From: Musa acuminata AAA Group
Taxonomy: Eukaryota; Streptophyta; Magnoliopsida; Zingiberales; Musaceae
Length of the DNA stretch: 64,000 bases
Direction: 5' to 3'
NCBI RefSeq assembly: GCF_036884655.1
Contig: NC_088340.1
Location: forward strand, 10,721,001 to 10,785,000
The translations under genes were made by a program, and so were the position numbers. Under the pieces are notes generated by a model. That model saw only the letters and a program-made list of their open reading frames with translations, was not told the origin of the DNA and ran no database searches. This document shows positions 58,967 to 64,000 of this stretch, in pieces; positions within the stretch are counted from its first letter, which is position 1; each line of letters opens with the position of its first letter.

Positions 58967-61900
58967 TCACAAGCCCATTCTAAAAACACGTTCTTTGAAT
59001 ATTTTACAATGTAAGGCTTTTGTCAATGGATTAGTAATCATCATAGTGGTGCTCAAGTTCTCAATTGACACTTGCTGTTTTTGGACTCTTTCTCTAACCA
59101 TCAAGTACTTTATCTCAATGTGCTTGGAACCACTAGAGTACTTGTCATTCTTAGAGAAGAAAACTGCTACAGTGTTATCATAAAATATCTTCAACGGTCT
59201 GGCAATTGAGTCGACCACACCAAGTCCCGATATGAAATTTTACAACCATAAAGCTTGATTTGTGGCCTCAAAGCATGCCACAAATTCAGCTTCCATTGTT
59301 GATGATGCAATAAGCGATTGCTTTGCACTTTTCCAAAAATTGCCCCATCAGCTAACATAAATACAAATCCTGAAGTGGATTTCCTACTATCGAGGCAATT
59401 TATAAAATCAACATCTGAATATCCTATCACTTCAAGCTGATCTGATCTCCTGTATGTGATCATATAATCTTTCGTCCCTTGCAGATATCTAATTACTTTC
59501 TTTACAGGTTTCCAATGTTCCATTCTTGGGTTGCTTTGGTATCTTCCCAACATTGCAATTGTAAAACTGATATCTGGTCTTGTACAGGTTTGAGCATATA
59601 ATAGACTTCCAACTGTGCACCCATAAGGAATATTCTTCATTTGATTCTTTTCTAAGTCATTTCTTAGGCACTGGTTTTGACTGAATTTTTTACCTCTAGT
59701 AATAGGCACATCATTGGCTGAGCAAAGCTACATATTAAATCTTTCCAAGATACGATCAATATATCATTTCTGAGACAATCCTAATAATCCTTGAGATCTA
59801 TCCCCGAATATCTCAATGCCAATAACACAGGCTACCTCATTCATATCAACCATATTAAAGTTCTTGTTGAGAAATATCTTGGTTTCGTGCAATAAACCAA
59901 GATCACTACTAGCAAGTAAAATATCATCCACATATAAGACCAATATAATAAACTTACTCCCACTTACCTTCAGATATATACACTGATCAACAATGTTTTC
60001 CTTAAATCCAAAAGAAATAATGGTATTATGAAATTTTATATACGATTGTATGGAAGCTTGTTTAAGGCCATAAATGGATTTCTTAAGTTTACAAGCCCAA
60101 TTTTCTTTTCCCTTTTCAATGAATCCTTCAGGTTGTTCTATATAGATTTCCTCATCTAGATCCCCATTCAGAAATGTTATTTTTACGTCCATCTGATGTA
60201 ACTCAAGATCATAATGAGCTACTAATGCCATAATAATTCTTAACGAGTCCTTTCTTAAAACTGGAGAAAAAGTCTCATTATAGTCGATGTCTTCCTTCTG
60301 AGAAAAACCCTTGTCCATAAGTTTGGCTTTATATCGTTCGATATTACCCGTTGAGTCGTGTTTTGTCTTAAAGACCCATTTACAACCGACTCTTTTACAA
60401 TTATTAGGCAATTCAATGAGATCTCAAACACCATTCTGGACCATTGATTTTAACTCTTCTTTCATTGCATCATACCATTTTCCAAAATTGTTACTTTCTA
60501 TGGCTTGTGAAAATGATAAGGGGTCTTTTTTATTCCTATATCATAATCTGATTCTTATAGATATACCACATAATCATTAGAAATTGTATGTTTCCTTTTC
60601 CTTTGAGATCTTCTCAAATCTGTCAATTTTGATTGTTCTACAAGATCATCAGCGGCTACATCAACATCATATGAGAGTTCTTTGATGTTATTTTGTTGTT
60701 CACCCTCATCAATACTCTCATTGATTTAAGGAACAACAATCTCTCAAATATGGGATGATATGAAAGAATTAACCTGAATCTCCTCGATATCAAAATTAAT
60801 CCTTCGAAATTTTTCACTCCCACTGATTTTGCCATTTTTTAGGAATTTTGCATTAACATATTCTACTATTCTCATACTATGATTAGGGCAATAAAATCTG
60901 TATCCCTTGGATTTTTCTGGATAACCAATAAAATATCCTAAAATAGTTCTTGGATAAATTTCTTTTCATGTGGATTGAATACTCTTATCTTTGTAGGACA
61001 CCCCCAAATATGTAAATGTCTTAGATTGGGCTTCCTACCAGTTCATAACTCAAATGGAGTCGATGATACTGATTTACTAGAAACCCTATTCAAGATGTAC
61101 ATAGTTGTCCTAATAGCTTCACCCCACATCGACTCAGGTACAAAAGAATAACTTATCATGCTCCTAACCATGTCCATCGGAGTACGATTTCGCCTTTCAG
61201 CATCACCGTTCTACTGTGGCACACTTGGTAATGCATATTGAGCACAAATATCCCATTGTTCTAGGAATATAGCAAAAGGACCAATATTCTGACTAGATCC
61301 ATCATATTTGTCATAAATTTCACCACCTCTATCAGATCTGATAATTTTAACTTTTCTATCTAATTGTCTCTCAACCTCATTTATGTATACTTCAAGAGTA
61401 TCAACGACTTGAGACTTTTCATGTATTAGATAAACATAGCCATATCTGGACAGATCATCTATAAATGTGATAAAATATTTTTCTCCACTAAAACAAGGAA
61501 TATGGAGCGGTTCGTAGATATCAGTATGAATAAATCTTAAGGAGTTCTTTACTTCTTGTGGCATTTTTCTTTATATGTTTAGTTTGCTTTCCCTTTATGC
61601 AATCTATACAAACATCAAAATTAGTGAAGTCTAAATGTTCTAAAATATTATCCTTTACTAATCTTTTAATTCTTTCCTTGGAGATATGCCACAATCGTCT
61701 ATGCCACAATATAGAAGATCTTTCATGATTGAAACTACGTTTCAATCCAACACTTGATTGCAAGGTTATTAATTTCTTTGCAAACTTAAGATCAAAATTA
61801 ATTCTGTACAAACCATCACATAGAATTCCGGAACCAACTTTTATTGAATCATAAAACATGCTGAGTTTGCCACTACTAAAAGAAAGATAATATCCTAACT

Positions 61901-62940
61901 CATCAATTTTAGAAAGAGAAACTAGATTTCTAGAAATTATAAGGACATAACATGTGTCAACAAGATCCATTAAGTGACCCGTCTCTAAGCGTAGACGATA
62001 AGTTCCCATTGATATCACTTTCGTTTTAAGACGATTTCACATAATGATGAATCTTTCATGTTCTTTTGGTTTCCGAATTAAAAGAAATCCCTACATGTTA
62101 TTTGTAACATGAGTTGAAGCACCGGAATCAATCCACCAAGTGTTAGAAGGAACTTCTGTAATGTTTGATTCGAAACATACAAAGTTTGAGTTAATAACTT
62201 TCTTTTCGAACCAAGTCTTGCGTTTAATGCAGTCCTTATTCATGTGTCCTTTCTTGCCATAAAAGAAGCACTTTACAGTAAAGGCTTTATTTCCATTAGT
62301 CCGTTTAACATTTTCAAACCCGGCAAATTTCTTTGATTGATAATGCTTCAATTTTTTTTTCTTATTACCAGCTCCTTGAGTAGTAATCATGATATTATAT
62401 GAACTTTCCTACCTTAATCTTAATTCTTCCTGAACACATATGCTAGTTAACTCATTCAAGTCCCACTTATCCTTATTTGTATTGTAGTGAATCTTGAATA
62501 GGTCAAACTGAAAAGGAAGAGAATTGAGAATAAATTGCACGAGAAAAGACTGAGCTATAGTTTTGCAGCTTTGTCAGCCATATTAAGGATGTGATCCTGA
62601 ATTCCTCGAGTGTTATCATACTGAGCCGTAGTCAGTTCTTTCATTAATGTGCCAGCCAATGATTTATCAGCAGATTTAAATCTGTCTTCAATAACTTTTA
62701 AATATTCCTTTGCACTAGTTGCAATCGATAATGAAGTCTTTATATTATTTGCAATTGTTATTCTTGTGAATATTAAACTAAGTCTATCAGATCTTTCCCA
62801 AACCTTCATTTCATTAACTTGTTCTACAGTACTTTCATCAGTCAAGTCTGTAGGCTTTTCAACAAGTAATGCTAAATCAAGATCTAATACACCCAATGTG
62901 AATTGCACATACTCTAACCATTCTGAATAATTTTATCCAG
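58967..62940 (-). pseudogene. Broken gag-pol of copia element B
   Basis: Minus-strand pieces: gag 62908-62555 without A's stop; zinc knuckle and protease 62390-62091, where the second knuckle cysteine is replaced by tyrosine (CFFYGKKGHMNKDC); pre-integrase region 62018-61521 (RRLWHISKERI); integrase 61564-61211 and a further frame-shifted part to about 60950; reverse transcriptase 60411-59764 with both the LNGDLDEEIYIEQPEGF segment and YVDDILL; connection and RNase H 59709-59191 and 59218-58967. Fewer breaks than in element A, but still inactive. Confidence 0.88.
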
Positions 62941-63638
62941 AGAGTATAGGGACACTAAAAGCATATGAATGTATATACGGAAGTACCATTGTAAAAATAT
63001 AAAATAACATTAATACTTTGAATTTATCAAAAATTGATGAACTATTGATATCATCTATATTACATCTTTCGGTGAAATATTGACATATCTAGTGTTCACT
63101 CAAGAATATTTATGGAGGATTGATACTATTCTTGTGGAATAGTATTATTACCTTTGGGTATAAGGATATCCAAAACAGTATCATCCTACCCCATCACATA
63201 ATTATTTGAATTAAATTCTCCTTTAGATTATCTAAATCTCCTAATTATACGTGTCATTATGAATATTATTTCCTTAATGTTATTTAGAACTAATTTCTTA
63301 ATATTATTTTATAAGTCATTAATCCAAGTCAATTTATGGCTACAAGACTAATGCAATAATATAAAATAAAATATAAAATATCATATAAATGATAAAACTT
63401 TTATTATAATTAATATCACAAAAGTCTATTATCCTAAGCCACTTTGGCAGCTACTAGTCAGATAAAACTTAGGAAGATAAATTACAAATAATATTCATCA
63501 AATTTTTTTAATTTTTACTAAGCAATTCAATAATCATAATAATTATTAAAAATTAATGTTAAGTAATTCAATAATAAATAACAATATTTATTATTGAATA
63601 TTAATAAGTAAGAAAACTCATATGATAATCATGATAAC

Positions 63639-64000
<362 letters not shown>

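Overview
The window looks like nuclear DNA of a flowering plant. It holds spliced genes with long AT-rich introns, a plastid-targeted ribosomal protein gene with a transit peptide, plant-type ATG11, NUP43 and SR140/RRC1 genes, and plant LTR retrotransposons. The very GC-rich first exons of ATG11 and NUP43 against AT-rich later exons suggest a monocot, possibly a non-grass one such as Musaceae. That last step is inference; nothing here fixes the species.

Layout. 1-14829 (+): 3' part of an SR140/RRC1 splicing-factor gene (14 exons seen, 5' end outside the window), with a hAT-like MITE and a Mutator-like element in its introns. 14830-19267: 3' flank and gene-free DNA, then the ATG11 promoter and leader with an upstream ORF overlapping the ATG11 start. 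19268-28428 (+): complete five-exon ATG11 (1156 aa), with a decayed 0.9-kb TIR-like element in intron 3. 29272-33470 (-): complete six-exon EMC4 (177 aa), tail-to-tail with ATG11. 34520-40840 (-): plastid ribosomal protein L35, whose second intron is enlarged by a 4.5-kb non-autonomous LTR retrotransposon in antisense and whose 3' end is tandemly duplicated. 41773-45961 (-): complete five-exon NUP43 (369 aa), head-to-head over 390 bp with 46352-47146 (+), an intronless lysine-rich protein of unknown function. 50066-50353 (-): a small single-membrane-span protein. From about 51345 to the right edge: two decayed Ty1/copia elements of one family in opposite orientation, forming a roughly 12-kb imperfect inverted repeat whose inner ends are two 280-bp LTRs separated by 266 bp.

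The genes are housekeeping functions (pre-mRNA splicing, autophagy, ER membrane protein insertion, plastid translation, nuclear pore) and form no operon-like pathway. All splice junctions given were read by eye from GT/AG sites and checked for phase; ATG11, EMC4, L35 and NUP43 each close into an uninterrupted frame. I see no tRNA, rRNA, CRISPR array or prokaryote-style system. The least described items are the lysine-rich protein, the small membrane protein, the L35 locus rearrangements and the inverted copia pair.
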